Shown: positions 9,460 to 19,690 of the stretch, piece after piece
Numbering within the stretch: the stretch's first letter is position 1
Layout of the letters: every line of letters begins with the position of its first letter
Source: Corynebacterium resistens DSM 45100
Lineage (GTDB): Bacteria; Actinomycetota; Actinomycetes; Mycobacteriales; Mycobacteriaceae
NCBI RefSeq assembly: GCF_000177535.2
Contig: NC_015673.1
Span: forward strand, 992,001-1,056,000
Direction: 5' to 3'
DNA length: 64,000 bases
Notes under the pieces: generated by a model
What the model was told of the DNA's origin: nothing
The model's database searches: none
What the model saw: only the letters and a program-made list of their open reading frames with translations
Program-made: the position numbers and the translations under genes

Positions 9460-10475
9460 GGCCAATTGATGCAGAATTCGCACGCAGCGGTGATTCCTTT
9501 TCCGAAAGTGGGGGGCCACAGTCTTCCAATGCTTCAAGCCCTCGCGAAAACCGCGTATTGCCCGTTCCTGATGGGCTGGCGGGAATGCGTGTTGATGCGG
9601 GGCTCAGCAAATTACTGGGGCTGTCCCGGACGGTTGTCGCCCAACTAGCTGAATCCAATGACGTGCTCATGGAAGGCGCCCCGGTGGGCAAATCGGACCG
9701 TTTGGTTGCCGGCGCTTGGCTGGATATTACGTTGCCTGAACCACCTCGCGACTTAGCCAACGAGCCGCCCCAATTGGTGGAGGGCATGGACATCTTGTAT
9801 TCGGATGAAGATGTGATCGTCGTGGACAAACCCGTCGGCGTGGCGGCCCATCCGACTTTGGGATGGGAAGGCCCAACGGTGACAGCCGGTTTGGCTGCTG
9901 CAGGTTTCCGGATCTCGACTTCGGGTCCGCCGGAGCGCAAGGGAATTGTGCAGCGATTGGATGTCGGTACGTCGGGCGCCATGGTGGTAGCAGCGAGTGA
10001 GCGTGCATATTCTCTGCTCAAGCGGGCATTTCGCGATCGCGAAGTGGATAAGACATACCACGCACTCGTTCAGGGGCATCCCGATCCGACGAGCGGCACG
10101 ATTGATGCCCCGATTGCGCGGCATCCAAGTGCAGGCTGGCGCTTTGCAGTTCGTGATGACGGCAAGCATGCAGTCACTCATTACGACACACTCGAAGCAC
10201 ATCGCCAAGCTAGCTTGCTCAAGGTGAAGCTAGAGACTGGACGAACCCACCAGATCCGCGTGCATTTTTCCTCCCTGCACCATCCGCTGGTGGGAGATCC
10301 AATGTACGGCTCTGACCCGCACCTTGCGGAAAAACTTGGATTAATTCGCCAATGGTTGCACGCCGTAGAACTGGGATTCCCTCACCCCTCGGGGAAGTGG
10401 ATGACGATCGAATCGCCATACCCCAAGGATCTAGCGGTTGCTCTGGACCGATTGCGGGATGCCAATGGAATCTAA
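9456..10475 (+). CDS. rluD: RluD-family 23S rRNA pseudouridine synthase
   Basis: This enzyme isomerises uridine to pseudouridine in RNA; by family the target is probably 23S rRNA. The 339-residue protein starts with about 28 disordered residues. An S4 RNA-binding domain follows (about 30-90, [21 protein letters not shown]), then the RluA/C/D catalytic domain with QRLDVGTSG, whose Asp is catalytic. The block is usually HRLD; the first His is Gln here. RTHQIRVHF and [10 protein letters not shown] are also present. The start overlaps the lspA stop by 4 bp, so expression is probably coupled. Confidence 0.9.
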   Translation: MRPIDAEFARSGDSFSESGGPQSSNASSPRENRVLPVPDGLAGMRVDAGLSKLLGLSRTVVAQLAESNDVLMEGAPVGKSDRLVAGAWLDITLPEPPRDLANEPPQLVEGMDILYSDEDVIVVDKPVGVAAHPTLGWEGPTVTAGLAAAGFRISTSGPPERKGIVQRLDVGTSGAMVVAASERAYSLLKRAFRDREVDKTYHALVQGHPDPTSGTIDAPIARHPSAGWRFAVRDDGKHAVTHYDTLEAHRQASLLKVKLETGRTHQIRVHFSSLHHPLVGDPMYGSDPHLAEKLGLIRQWLHAVELGFPHPSGKWMTIESPYPKDLAVALDRLRDANGI

Positions 10476-11148
10476 AGTGCCCCACGGTGCCCTCGATTCC
10501 ACTGCCTACCATGGCCGCCGTTCACAATCGATCGCAGTCAATAAACGCCGCCGTCGCCAATTGGATTGGGAAGATACTCGTAAGCCTGCGTGGGTCGCAT
10601 GGCTTTCTGGGCTGTGCACGATTGCGCTTTTGCTGGCTCTATTAGCATTGGGATCTTCCAATGGCGCGTCCACGATGATGGTCAATGGTGACAGGCTAGG
10701 GCCCTATGACATGTCCCGTGCGCAATACCAGCGCCATGCGGAACAAGTACTGGCCGAAACCACGGGCGAAGAAGCTCGCTGGGCGCTGGTGTTGGCGAAG
10801 CAACCGTGGACACCTAACAGCCTTGCCCGAATTCTCGGCGAGGTGGAGCGTGGGGGCGACAGGATCCGCGTTAGTACTCTGTATGCTGCCGGAGTGGGGC
10901 TGCAAGCAGAATCGATTTCAGAGCCCGCGGCGGGGCACACTCGGGAAGACGTTTTCACCGATGCTGCATTAATGCAGGCCGGTGGCGACCCAGAAGCAGC
11001 TCGCCAGGTACGCTTCGACGGCATGCTGGTCTATGCCAAGCCCGAGCAGTTGCGTGGACTTGCTGCACACGTGTTCGCAGTGGAACCCGCGCCAGCCGAT
11101 GCGGTCTACGGAAAAATTGGAGTGCGCACGCAGGCCTTGGCCGAATAA
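10459..11148 (+). CDS. single-pass membrane protein of unknown function
   Basis: This protein of about 229 residues has a basic N-terminal arm ([10 protein letters not shown]), one membrane helix near residues 45-67 ([17 protein letters not shown]) and an extracytoplasmic domain of about 160 residues without cysteines. No family motif is recognised. The start lies within the last codons of rluD, so it belongs to the lspA-rluD transcript. ATG 10465 is an equally good start. The overlap places it with cell-envelope genes, but nothing in the sequence shows a reaction. Confidence 0.6.
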   Translation: MPMESKVPHGALDSTAYHGRRSQSIAVNKRRRRQLDWEDTRKPAWVAWLSGLCTIALLLALLALGSSNGASTMMVNGDRLGPYDMSRAQYQRHAEQVLAETTGEEARWALVLAKQPWTPNSLARILGEVERGGDRIRVSTLYAAGVGLQAESISEPAAGHTREDVFTDAALMQAGGDPEAARQVRFDGMLVYAKPEQLRGLAAHVFAVEPAPADAVYGKIGVRTQALAE

Positions 11149-11225
11149 CATGAGCCCCCTGGCTATCACCATGTGATGTTTGCCCGTGGTGGCGTCGAGA
11201 ATAAATAGCCGAGGAATAAACTGAG

Positions 11226-11293
11226 TTGACCCCCGGCGAGCAACAGCGAATCAAGCCAGCGAGCGCCGGCAGGAAGGGAGTGAGAAAGTCATG
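11226..11293 (+). other. possible 22-codon upstream ORF or out-of-frame rarD extension
   Basis: A TTG-initiated frame with GAGGA about 9 nt upstream encodes a very basic peptide ending AGRKGVRKS and stops at TGA 11291-11293 region, overlapping the rarD ATG (TCATGA). CCGGCG near 11233 and CGCCGG near 11264 could pair within it. It may be a translationally coupled leader. It could also be a remnant of the rarD N-terminus, because related proteins carry an Arg-Lys-Gly-Val stretch just before the first helix. Confidence 0.25.
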
Positions 11294-12172
11294 ATTTGGG
11301 GACTAGCGGCCTACCTAATGTGGGGAGTTTTCCCCGCCTTCTTCCCGTTGCTGAAGCCCGCAGCGCCAGTGGAGATTTTGGCTCACCGGTTCATCTGGAC
11401 GTTGGTATTCATGACCATCGTTGTTATCGCGGTCGGCGCTGTGAAATCGATGCGACAGATCCCGGCTGCACAGTGGCTCAAGGTGGCTGCGGCGGCAGTT
11501 CTGATCTCCTTCAACTGGGGCCTGTACATCTACGCTGTCAACAACAACCAAGTCGCGGACGCTGCGCTTGGATACTTTATTAACCCGCTGGTGACGGTAG
11601 TTCTGGCAGTTGTTGTTCTACGCGAGTCGTTGCGGCCGTTACAGCTGCTCAGCGTGGCGATTGCCGCTGTGGCTGTCATAATTTTGACCGTAGCGCTGGG
11701 ACAACCGCCGATCGTGGCGTTGGGGCTGGCTTTGAGCTTCGGACTGTATGGGCTGGTCAAAAAACAGGTTAAACTCACCCCAATCCAATCCCTTACAGCA
11801 GAGACTTTGGTGTTGGCGCCGCTGGGAGTGGCGTATCTTCTGTACTTGCAAGCTCAAGGGCAAAACACGTTCGTCCAGCACGGCCCCAGCCATGCTCTAC
11901 TGCTGATTACAGCAGGCATCGTTACCGCGGTCCCTTTGCTGCTGTTTTCCAAGGCAGCGCAAGAAATGAGCCTCACCAGCTTGGGCATGATCCAATACAT
12001 CACCCCGGTGATGCAGATGCTATGGGCGGTTTTCGTCAATCATGAAACCATCCCAGCTGCGCGGTGGATTGGGTTCTGCATCATTTGGGTTGCCGTGATC
12101 ATCTTCCTCTTCGACATGGCCAAGCACCGACCACCGCGCTTGCGGCGCACCCAGTTGCCACGTAAGGGTTGA
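11291..12172 (+). CDS. rarD: RarD-type EamA transporter
   Basis: This is a 293-residue inner-membrane protein with about ten hydrophobic helices. It shows the RarD signatures AAYLMWGVFPAFFPLL, EILAHRFIWT and FNWGLYIYAVNN near the N-terminal half, and SLGMIQYITPVMQ near the end. RarD proteins are called chloramphenicol-resistance or permease proteins, but their real substrates are unknown. ATG 11291 follows GGAAGGGAG at good spacing. The N-terminus begins directly in the first helix, shorter than usual for the family, and this is raised as a finding. It converges on a PLP enzyme gene with a 32-bp gap. Confidence 0.85.
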   Translation: MIWGLAAYLMWGVFPAFFPLLKPAAPVEILAHRFIWTLVFMTIVVIAVGAVKSMRQIPAAQWLKVAAAAVLISFNWGLYIYAVNNNQVADAALGYFINPLVTVVLAVVVLRESLRPLQLLSVAIAAVAVIILTVALGQPPIVALGLALSFGLYGLVKKQVKLTPIQSLTAETLVLAPLGVAYLLYLQAQGQNTFVQHGPSHALLLITAGIVTAVPLLLFSKAAQEMSLTSLGMIQYITPVMQMLWAVFVNHETIPAARWIGFCIIWVAVIIFLFDMAKHRPPRLRRTQLPRKG

Positions 12173-12204
12173 GTGCGCGCCAAGAAGAAGGCCCGAGTGA
12201 GCGA

Positions 12205-13383
12205 CTACACGAAGCTCTTGCCTTCACCGCGATACGTTGGCCACGTATCGATGATCTCCCCGCCCGATACCACCAGCACGTTATCCGTCCATTCGCACTG
12301 CTCGCCAGCCTTGGCATGCCGCATCCACACATGTGACCCCAACTGCAGATTCCGCGCCGCAGCGCCAGTCAACGGAGTCTGTACCTCACCTGGCCCTTCA
12401 AGCGTTGCCATCTTAAGGTCGCGGGGCCAATCCACTACCGGCAGGCGGTCTTTACCTGCTGGACCCGACGCCACGCGCCCCCCACCTGCGACCGTGACGG
12501 TGTTCGGGGCGGGGCGCCGAACGACAGGCACCACAAACCACTCGGCCGGGGTCGGTTTGAAAGTCTTGTAATGATCGAACAAGCCGGGCCCAATGATGCC
12601 CGAGCCCGCCCCGATTTCCGTGATGACGGATTCCGCCCGCGTGGTTTCAATGGACCCTGTGCCACCACCATTGACGAATTCCAACGCCGGGCGACCAGTG
12701 GCACGCAATTCTTCGTGCACGATATTTACCAACACTTCGCGCCGCATAGCTAGCTCCTTCACGGACAGTGCCTTCATGGCAGCAATAGCCGGGGAGGTAT
12801 CCGTGGTTCCCGCGATTTGGCCCTCGTATGCCATGACACCAACGATGTCGAAACCTTGACGTGCCAAAATACTGCGCACGAAGGAGCGGACGTGATCGGC
12901 GGACCGGATCGGGGAGCGCAAGGCACCGATGTGAAGGGGACCGATCTCCAGCGCGGCGTCGAGGTCAATACACAGTCGCACAGCAGCGCGTTCCTGCGGT
13001 GGCAGTACAGCGTCAATAAAGTTGAGATGCTCTACGGAATCGACCATCAAGGTGATTCGATCCCGCAAATGGGGGTCACACAGCAGGCGGTGTAGCGACT
13101 CTCGGTTGGCGCTGGGGTAGGCGACAAGTACGTCATCGCACGTGCCGCTTTCCACCAGCCACATGGCTTCATCGAGGTTGAACGCCAGAATGCCCTGGTA
13201 TCCGGGGAGGTCAAGGATACGACCAATCAGCTCGCGAATCCGGATGGATTTACTGGCCAAGCGAATGGGCGTGCCCTGGGCACGCCGGGTCATGGACTGG
13301 GCGTTTTCTATGGCCGCATCGAGGTCCAGGATGGAAAAAGGGGCGTCCAAGTGGGCAACTGCGGCGCGTACATCGGGTCTCAT
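12205..13383 (-). CDS. D-serine dehydratase-like / alanine racemase N-domain PLP enzyme
   Basis: This 392-residue PLP-fold protein is related to D-threonine aldolase and eukaryotic-type D-serine dehydratase. It begins with HLDAPFSILDLDAAIENA and has RLASKSIRI near residue 50, where the Lys would bind PLP. An alanine-racemase-like TIM barrel follows, then a C-terminal domain with WMRHAKAGEQCEW. The His and Cys in that block fit the zinc-binding His/Cys pair of D-serine dehydratase-like enzymes. The substrate is probably a D-amino acid, but not determined. The frame is open 27 codons upstream; ATG 13383 is used because a TATAAC -10-like box lies 9 nt before it. It is divergent from dnaE. Confidence 0.8.
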   Translation of the reverse strand: MRPDVRAAVAHLDAPFSILDLDAAIENAQSMTRRAQGTPIRLASKSIRIRELIGRILDLPGYQGILAFNLDEAMWLVESGTCDDVLVAYPSANRESLHRLLCDPHLRDRITLMVDSVEHLNFIDAVLPPQERAAVRLCIDLDAALEIGPLHIGALRSPIRSADHVRSFVRSILARQGFDIVGVMAYEGQIAGTTDTSPAIAAMKALSVKELAMRREVLVNIVHEELRATGRPALEFVNGGGTGSIETTRAESVITEIGAGSGIIGPGLFDHYKTFKPTPAEWFVVPVVRRPAPNTVTVAGGGRVASGPAGKDRLPVVDWPRDLKMATLEGPGEVQTPLTGAAARNLQLGSHVWMRHAKAGEQCEWTDNVLVVSGGEIIDTWPTYRGEGKSFV

Positions 13384-13392
13384 GGCTTCAAG

Positions 13393-13398
13393 GTTATA
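13393..13398 (-). promoter_or_regulatory. -10 box of the D-serine dehydratase-like gene
   Basis: On the minus strand TATAAC lies 9 nt before ATG 13383, with no ribosome binding site between, which suggests a leaderless transcript. No convincing -35 was found. Confidence 0.4.
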
Positions 13399-13448
13399 TG
13401 CCTTACCGAAGTAAAATGGGGCGACGCGGAAATTGAAAACTTTCGCGC

Positions 13449-13454
13449 TATTAT
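13449..13454 (+). promoter_or_regulatory. -10 box of dnaE
   Basis: TATTAT lies 8 nt before ATG 13463 with no ribosome site between, again a leaderless arrangement. No good -35 is seen at 16-18 bp. Confidence 0.4.
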
Positions 13455-13462
13455 GGCCAACC

Positions 13463-16400
13463 ATGAGCGGTTCTTCTTTCGTACATCTTCACAATCACAC
13501 CGAGTACTCCATGCTCGACGGAATGGCGAAAGTGGACATGCTGGCTGCCGAGGCGAAACGCCAAGGCATGCCAGCAGTGGGAATGACCGATCACGGCAAC
13601 ATGTTCGGCGCGGATGCCTTCTACCGGGCTATGACGGCGGCGGATATCAAACCGATCATCGGCATCGAAGCCTATATCGCCCCGGAATCCCGCTTCAATC
13701 AAAACCGTGTTCGGTGGGGTAATCCGGAACAAAAGTCCGATGACGTTTCAGCTTCCGGCGCGTACCTGCACCAGACCATGATCGCGGAAAACGCTACGGG
13801 CTTGCGGAATCTGTTTTATCTGAGCTCGTTGGCGTCATACGAAGGCCAACTGGGCAAATGGCCACGTATGGATGCGGAACTGATCGCCGAGCACGCTGAA
13901 GGGATCATTGCCACCACAGGATGTCCCTCCGGCGATGTGCAAACCCGACTGCGCCTGGGCCAATTCGATGAGGCCTTAGAGGCAGCCGCGAAATGGCAGG
14001 ACATCTACGGCAAGGACAATTTCTTCCTAGAGCTGATGGATCACGGCCTAGAAATTGAACGGCGCGTGCGGGAGGACCTGCTGGAAATTGGTCGCCGACT
14101 GGACTTGCCTCCGCTGGTGACGAATGACTGCCACTATGTGCTGGAATCCCAGGCGGCGGCGCACGAGGTGATGCTGTGCGTGCAGACTGGCTCCACCCTG
14201 GATGAACCCACGTTGGATGAAGGCGGCAAGCGCTTCGCCTTCTCCGGCACCGGCTACTACCTGCGGACGGCCGAGGACCTGCGCGCGCAGTGGGACAAGG
14301 AAGTTCCCAAAGGCTGCGATAACACCCTGTGGGTCGCCGAGCGTGTGCAGGACTACAGCGAAGTGTGGGAGGAACACCCCTTCGACCGCATGCCAATTGC
14401 GGATGTACCAGAAGGGGAGACGCCCACCACGTGGCTGACGCACGAGGTTATGAAGGGGCTGGAGGATAGGTTCCCAGGCAAGCCGGTGCCCACTGAGTAC
14501 ATCGACCGCGCCAAATATGAGATCGAAGTTATTGACATGAAGGGCTACCCTTCGTACTTCCTCATCGTGGCCGAACTCATCAAATACGCCCGCAGTGTGG
14601 GAATTCGTGTGGGTCCCGGCCGTGGTTCGGCAGCGGGTTCCTTGGTGGCCTACGCGCTGACGATTACGAATATTGACCCGATGGAACACGGTCTACTGTT
14701 CGAGCGTTTTTTGAATCCCGAGCGCCCGTCCGCACCTGATATCGATATCGACTTCGACGACCGCCGCCGTGGCGAGATGATTCGCTACGCTTCTGACCGC
14801 TGGGGCGAGGACAAGATCGCCCAGGTGATCACGTTCGGCACGGTGAAGACGAAGCAGGCGATTAAGGACTCTGCCCGCGCTCACTACGGGCAGGCTGGTT
14901 TCCAGATGGCCGACCGCATCACAAAGGCTTTGCCCCCTGCAATCATGGCCAAAGACATTCCGCTGTCCGGAATCATGGATCCGGAGCATGAGCGGTATAA
15001 CGAGGCCGCCGAGGTCCGCAACCTTATCGAAACCGATCCGGACGTCAATAAGATTTACCAAGATGCCCGCGGTCTGGAGGGCGTAGTTCGCCAAGCTGGT
15101 GTGCACGCCTGTGCTGTGATTATGTCCAGCGTGCCGCTGTTGGACTGCATTCCGATGTGGAAGCGCAAACAGGATGGCGCGCTGATCACCGGCTGGCCAT
15201 ATCCGGCGTGTGAGGCCATCGGCCTGCTGAAGATGGATTTCCTTGGCTTGCGTAACCTCACGGTTATTGGCGATGCCCTGGAAAACATCAAGGCTAATCG
15301 TGACTTCGACCTCGACCTTGAGAATCTATCCACCGAAGATGAACCCACCTACGAACTGCTCGCTCGTGGCGAAACCCTAGGCGTGTTCCAGCTCGATTCA
15401 GGTGGTATGCAGGAACTCCTGAAGCGCATGAAGCCGACTGGCTTCAATGACATCGTCGCTGCGTTGGCGTTGTATCGTCCAGGCCCCATGGGTGTGGGTG
15501 CCCACTGGGAGTACGCCGACCGCAAGAATGGGCGTAAACCAATTGTGCCCATTCATCCCGAGTTGGAAGAACCCCTGCAGGAAATTCTTGAAGAGACCTA
15601 CGGACTCATTGTCTACCAGGAGCAGATCATGAAGATCTCTCAAAAGGTAGCGAACTACACCGCTGGTCAAGCTGATGGATTCCGTAAGGCCATGGGTAAG
15701 AAGAAGCCTGAGGTGCTGGAAAAGGAGTTTGTGAACTTCGAATCCGGCATGAAGGATAACGGTTTTTCCGATGCCGCCATCAAAACCCTGTGGGATACGA
15801 TCCTGCCGTTCGCGGGCTATGCGTTTAACAAATCCCACGCCGCAGGTTATGGCCTGGTGAGTTTCTGGACGGCCTACTTGAAAGCTAACTACGCGCCCGA
15901 ATACATGGCTGCGCTGTTGACGTCTGTGGCCGATAAGAAGGACAAATCCGCGATCTATCTGGCTGACTGCCGTCACTTGGGTATTCGCGTGCTCTCGCCG
16001 GATGTCAACGAATCTGCCTACACCTTCCAATCCGTGGGTGAGGATATCCGTTTCGGCCTGGGCGCTGTGCGTAACGTGGGTGAAGAAGTTGTGGAATCCA
16101 TCATCCGCTCCCGCGAGGAAAAAGGCGCGTTCAAGGATTTCTCGGACTATTTGGACAAGATCGAAATCGCTGCCGCCTCTAAACGCGTAACCGAGTCCCT
16201 CATCAAGGCCGGGGCCTTCGATTCCTTAGGCCATCCACGCAAGGGGCTAGTACTCGTCCACGAGGACGCAGTTGATGCGGTGACCTCCACGAAGAAGGCC
16301 GCTGCAAAGGGCCAGTTCGACCTGTTCGCGGGCTTCGGAGATGACGAAGCTGTGGGCGACGTCTTCCGAGTGGACGTGCCGGATCAGAACTGGGACCGTA

Positions 16401-17032
16401 AGCATGAACTAGCTATGGAACGCGACATGCTCGGCCTCTACGTCTCCGGCCACCCGCTGGACGGCTTCGAGGACGCCCTGGATGCCCAAGTCGATACGCC
16501 ACTGACCACCGTGCTTTCCGGCGAACTACCGAACAACCGCGAGGTCAAAATCGGCGGAATTATTTCTTCCGTGGAACGTCGCGTCGATCGCAACGGCAAC
16601 CCGTGGGTCATCTGCACGTTGGAGGATCAACACGGCGCCCAGGTGGAATTGTTGGTATTCGCCAAGACCTATCAGATGGTCGCACCGCAGATCGTGGAGG
16701 ACAATATCGTCCTCGCCAAGGCACGTATCTCCTACAAGGACGATCGCATGAGCCTGTTCTGCGAAGACCTCAAGTCCGCGGAGCTTTCCGTCGGCGCAGG
16801 CAGTGGTGTGCCCCTTCGGCTATGTATCCGCGTGCACCAAGCCACGCCGGAAAACATGGCGCGCCTGAAGCGCGTGCTGAAGCAAAATAAGGGTGATTCG
16901 GACGTCTACCTCACGCTCATCGATGGGGAACAAGAACTTCAGTTCCTACTCGGCCCGGAAATGCGCGTGAACAAATCCCCAGCCCTCATGGGTGACCTCA
17001 AAGCCACCACGTGGGAGGGAATCTTCGCCTAA
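13463..17032 (+). CDS. dnaE: DNA polymerase III alpha subunit
   Basis: This is the replicative polymerase of the chromosome. The 1189-residue protein carries an N-terminal PHP domain ([15 protein letters not shown], then [10 protein letters not shown]), which is the proofreading nuclease in mycobacterial-type DnaE1. The polymerase palm has [11 protein letters not shown] near residue 424, with catalytic Asp residues. [10 protein letters not shown], a helix-hairpin-helix and a C-terminal OB-fold ([18 protein letters not shown]) follow. The length fits DnaE1, not the shorter error-prone DnaE2. The start ATG 13463 is set by the PHP motif and the -10 box. The 10 upstream codons in frame are not needed. 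Confidence 0.97.
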   Translation: MSGSSFVHLHNHTEYSMLDGMAKVDMLAAEAKRQGMPAVGMTDHGNMFGADAFYRAMTAADIKPIIGIEAYIAPESRFNQNRVRWGNPEQKSDDVSASGAYLHQTMIAENATGLRNLFYLSSLASYEGQLGKWPRMDAELIAEHAEGIIATTGCPSGDVQTRLRLGQFDEALEAAAKWQDIYGKDNFFLELMDHGLEIERRVREDLLEIGRRLDLPPLVTNDCHYVLESQAAAHEVMLCVQTGSTLDEPTLDEGGKRFAFSGTGYYLRTAEDLRAQWDKEVPKGCDNTLWVAERVQDYSEVWEEHPFDRMPIADVPEGETPTTWLTHEVMKGLEDRFPGKPVPTEYIDRAKYEIEVIDMKGYPSYFLIVAELIKYARSVGIRVGPGRGSAAGSLVAYALTITNIDPMEHGLLFERFLNPERPSAPDIDIDFDDRRRGEMIRYASDRWGEDKIAQVITFGTVKTKQAIKDSARAHYGQAGFQMADRITKALPPAIMAKDIPLSGIMDPEHERYNEAAEVRNLIETDPDVNKIYQDARGLEGVVRQAGVHACAVIMSSVPLLDCIPMWKRKQDGALITGWPYPACEAIGLLKMDFLGLRNLTVIGDALENIKANRDFDLDLENLSTEDEPTYELLARGETLGVFQLDSGGMQELLKRMKPTGFNDIVAALALYRPGPMGVGAHWEYADRKNGRKPIVPIHPELEEPLQEILEETYGLIVYQEQIMKISQKVANYTAGQADGFRKAMGKKKPEVLEKEFVNFESGMKDNGFSDAAIKTLWDTILPFAGYAFNKSHAAGYGLVSFWTAYLKANYAPEYMAALLTSVADKKDKSAIYLADCRHLGIRVLSPDVNESAYTFQSVGEDIRFGLGAVRNVGEEVVESIIRSREEKGAFKDFSDYLDKIEIAAASKRVTESLIKAGAFDSLGHPRKGLVLVHEDAVDAVTSTKKAAAKGQFDLFAGFGDDEAVGDVFRVDVPDQNWDRKHELAMERDMLGLYVSGHPLDGFEDALDAQVDTPLTTVLSGELPNNREVKIGGIISSVERRVDRNGNPWVICTLEDQHGAQVELLVFAKTYQMVAPQIVEDNIVLAKARISYKDDRMSLFCEDLKSAELSVGAGSGVPLRLCIRVHQATPENMARLKRVLKQNKGDSDVYLTLIDGEQELQFLLGPEMRVNKSPALMGDLKATTWEGIFA

Positions 17033-17065
17033 CTAGTCCGCCTAGTTAGTCCGCTTAGCCAGCTC

Positions 17066-17098
17066 GAGCCCCCCATGTGAAAGCCCCGGGGGGGGGAG
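17066..17098. terminator. possible bidirectional terminator between dnaE and treZ
   Basis: A run of six C (17069-17074) can pair with part of a nine-G run (17088-17096). The hairpin lies between the converging ends of dnaE and treZ. There is no T-run on either side, and the pairing register is ambiguous because the arms are homopolymers. Just upstream, TAGTCCGCCTAG and TAGTCCGCTTAG form a short direct repeat. Confidence 0.3.
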
Positions 17099-17099
17099 G

Positions 17100-18776
17100 C
17101 TAGGAGGGGTTGTCTTCCCGTGCAGCCACGTCGATCCGCACCTCCCAGGGGCCCAGTTCATGGCCGTCGGAGGGCAACCGCGTGGCGTCGGAAAGATTGG
17201 CTAACACCGTGACCACATGAGCCTCGGTCGCGTACCCCATGCGCACCCAACCGTCGCCGGGAGTTGCCTCAACCACGTCAGCATCCGCCATGCCCAGCTG
17301 CGCGCGCATCTCTATGAGATCGCGGTACGCCTCGGCGATGCGGGCATGGTCACCGTTTAGCCGTTCTTCCCATTTGAGTTTCGACGCCTCGTAGGTCTCC
17401 GCGGCCGCGGGATCCGGCACGTCATCGGGCGCCCAGCCCATACGCGAGAACTCGCGTAACCGCCCGGCGCGAGTGGCATCGTTGAGATCTGTATTTTCGT
17501 GATCGACGAAGAACGCAAATGGCGTGGAAGCGCCCCATTCCTCACCCATGAACAGCATGGGAGTGTAGGGGCTGATCAGGACGAGTGCAGCCTTCAGGAC
17601 TTGTTGAGGACCCGTCAGGTTCATGCTGGGGCGATCCCCGCGAGCACGGTTGCCTGTCTGATCGTGCGTGGTGGTGTAAGTCACTAGCTGGTGGCGCTGA
17701 ATGCTATCGAAGTCAAGCGCGCGACCGTGCGTGCGTCCGCGGAAAGTGGAGTACTTACCGTCGTGCCAGAACCCGTTTTTCAGGGTCTCCGCCAGTACCT
17801 CTGTGGAACCGAAATCCGCATAGTAGCCATGAACTTCACCGGAAACCGCGGCGTGGATCGCGTGGTGAATATCGTCATCCCATTGTGCGATACCGAACTG
17901 CTCGGTGTATCGGGGATCATTCTGGTCCGTTTCGGCAATCACGAAGCTCGGCGCCGCTGCGTCGCGGATCTGTTCGGTGATGCTAAATGCCCCTGTGTCA
18001 TCGAAAGCATGTACCGCATCCAAGCGTAGGCCGTCGATGCCGAAATCCTGCGTCCACTGGCGCACGGCCTCCAAAATGTATTTGCGCACCCCATCGGAGC
18101 CTTTTCCTTGCAGATTGACGACCTCGCCCCACCCTGTTGAGCCCCCCGCTGTGTACGGGCCGAACAGGTTTCCATAGGCGCCGTCAGGGCCGAAGTGGTT
18201 GTAAACAACATCCAAGACAACGGCGAGGCCGCGGCTGTGCGCGGCGTCGATAAACCTAACCAATGCGTCCGGCCCGCCATAAACTTCCGAGACGGCGTGC
18301 CAATAAACCCCGTCATATCCCCAGTTACGCTGGCCACCGAAAGGCTGCACAGGCATGAGCTCCACCGCGGTTACGCCCAGTTCCGCGAGGTAATCTAGCT
18401 TGTCGACTGCCGAATCCAGGGTTCCCTCAGGGGTGAATGTGCCAACATGCAATTCGTAGAGCACTTGGCCGGCGAGATCGGTGTTGATGGGGGAGCGCGG
18501 CCGATCAATCTCCCAATGCTCCGACAGCCCGTGAATGCCGTCCGGCTGGCGACGTGAACACGGATCTGCAATGGGATCCCCGCCATCAATCTTGAAGCCG
18601 TACCGATCGCCCAGTCGGGGTTCAATTTCACTGGTAAACCACTCGCCAGCACGGCTCATGGGATGGGTTTCCCCATTGAGTACCAACTGAATCTCATCTG
18701 CGCGGGGTGCCCACACGGTGTAGGTGTTCTTCTTTGCGGGTACTTCGTTTGCGCCTGCAACCATGGCTTCGTCCAT
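17100..18776 (-). CDS. treZ: malto-oligosyltrehalose trehalohydrolase
   Basis: TreZ releases trehalose from the maltooligosyl-trehalose made by TreY. The 558-residue GH13 protein has an N-terminal beta-sandwich (YTVWAPRADEIQLVL). The catalytic barrel shows DVVYNHFGPDG, GLRLDAVHAF (nucleophile Asp), FVIAETDQND (acid Glu) and YTTTHDQTGNRARGD (third Asp). All three catalytic residues are present, so the enzyme should be active. TreY is encoded 2.3 kb away on the same strand and GlgX further on, giving a complete glycogen-to-trehalose route in the window. ATG 18776 is used; it is divergent from the YigZ-family gene with about 30 bp between. Confidence 0.93.
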   Translation of the reverse strand: MDEAMVAGANEVPAKKNTYTVWAPRADEIQLVLNGETHPMSRAGEWFTSEIEPRLGDRYGFKIDGGDPIADPCSRRQPDGIHGLSEHWEIDRPRSPINTDLAGQVLYELHVGTFTPEGTLDSAVDKLDYLAELGVTAVELMPVQPFGGQRNWGYDGVYWHAVSEVYGGPDALVRFIDAAHSRGLAVVLDVVYNHFGPDGAYGNLFGPYTAGGSTGWGEVVNLQGKGSDGVRKYILEAVRQWTQDFGIDGLRLDAVHAFDDTGAFSITEQIRDAAAPSFVIAETDQNDPRYTEQFGIAQWDDDIHHAIHAAVSGEVHGYYADFGSTEVLAETLKNGFWHDGKYSTFRGRTHGRALDFDSIQRHQLVTYTTTHDQTGNRARGDRPSMNLTGPQQVLKAALVLISPYTPMLFMGEEWGASTPFAFFVDHENTDLNDATRAGRLREFSRMGWAPDDVPDPAAAETYEASKLKWEERLNGDHARIAEAYRDLIEMRAQLGMADADVVEATPGDGWVRMGYATEAHVVTVLANLSDATRLPSDGHELGPWEVRIDVAAREDNPS

Positions 18777-18806
18777 AGCCCCAACCCTAACTGCGATAAT
18801 GATTCC

Positions 18807-19463
18807 ATGCCGACCAAAGCCGAAGACTATTTATGCCCTGCACCGCACTCGGGAAAGGTTGCCGCGCGGGCTGAAATTGAAATCAAGCGTTCCCACTTCA
18901 TCGGCCTTGCTGCGCGCACTCCAACCGAAGAATCCGCCCGGGATTTTATCGCCAGCGTTCGGTCCACTTACCCCGATGCGCGGCATCATTGCAGCGCCTA
19001 CATCATCCACCAAGTTGCAGCCCAGCCGATCGAGCGCTCGAGCGATGATGGTGAGCCCTCGGGTACTGCGGGTAAACCGATGTTAGAGGTCGTGCGGGGC
19101 ATTGAGGACATCACGGTGGTTGTCGTGCGCTATTTCGGCGGGGTGTTGCTGGGTACCGGTGGGTTGGTGCGGGCGTATCAGGATGCCACTCGCCACGCGC
19201 TCGGGGAGCTTTCTTTGGTCCGACGCCGACAGCGCCAGCTTTTTCGCTTCCAACTGGATCACGCGGAAGCCGGCCGGGTGGAAGCTGATATCCGCGCGAC
19301 AGGGTTTGATGTTCAAGAGGTGGACTACGGCGCGAAGGTCACTATGCGGGTGGCAACAGATGACGGGGAAGAGTTGGCGAATCGGATTGCAGCGCTGACT
19401 GGTGGGCAGGTTGAGGTCGAACGTGATGGGCAAGCATGGGTAGAATCACCTCATGCTCAATAA
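18807..19463 (+). CDS. YigZ/IMPACT-family protein
   Basis: This is a 218-residue cytoplasmic protein of the UPF0029 (Impact N-terminal) family. The signature is clear: IKRSHFIGLAART near residue 28, then RHHCSAYII, SDDGEPSGTAGKPML and VVVVRYFGGVLLGTGGLVRAY. A C-terminal DUF1949-like ferredoxin-fold domain follows (about 140-210). The eukaryotic relative IMPACT inhibits the GCN2 kinase. The bacterial role is unclear, perhaps in translation or peptide handling. The frame runs open back to 18663 inside treZ; ATG 18807 fits the family's usual length. Its end overlaps the next membrane protein gene by 11 bp. Confidence 0.85.
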   Translation: MPTKAEDYLCPAPHSGKVAARAEIEIKRSHFIGLAARTPTEESARDFIASVRSTYPDARHHCSAYIIHQVAAQPIERSSDDGEPSGTAGKPMLEVVRGIEDITVVVVRYFGGVLLGTGGLVRAYQDATRHALGELSLVRRRQRQLFRFQLDHAEAGRVEADIRATGFDVQEVDYGAKVTMRVATDDGEELANRIAALTGGQVEVERDGQAWVESPHAQ

Positions 19464-19686
19464 TCAAAACAATGGCGATATCGTGGGTCAGCGCAAGGCA
19501 GAAGTCCGTAAGCGTTCCCGCCACATCCAGATCACTGGTGGAGTGATCGTGGCTAGTACTCTGATCGGAATTTTCCTGCTGAAGACACCAGTGCTGACGT
19601 TCTTCATTCCGCTGATCGGCTTGGTGTACGTGCTGATCAACATGTACAAGATCCGCCAGATCGTCAACCACAAGGACCAGTGGTAA
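19453..19686 (+). CDS. small two-helix membrane protein
   Basis: This 77-residue protein has a polar, basic N-terminus (QRKAEVRKRSRHIQ). Two hydrophobic segments follow (about 29-43, GGVIVASTLIGIFLL, and 47-63, VLTFFIPLIGLVYVLI), then a basic tail. The fold is a helical hairpin with both ends inside. It overlaps the YigZ-family gene by 11 bp and is followed 4 bp later by the S4-domain gene, so the three form one operon. No function is recognised. Confidence 0.7.
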   Translation: MLNNQNNGDIVGQRKAEVRKRSRHIQITGGVIVASTLIGIFLLKTPVLTFFIPLIGLVYVLINMYKIRQIVNHKDQW

Positions 19687-19690
19687 ACCA

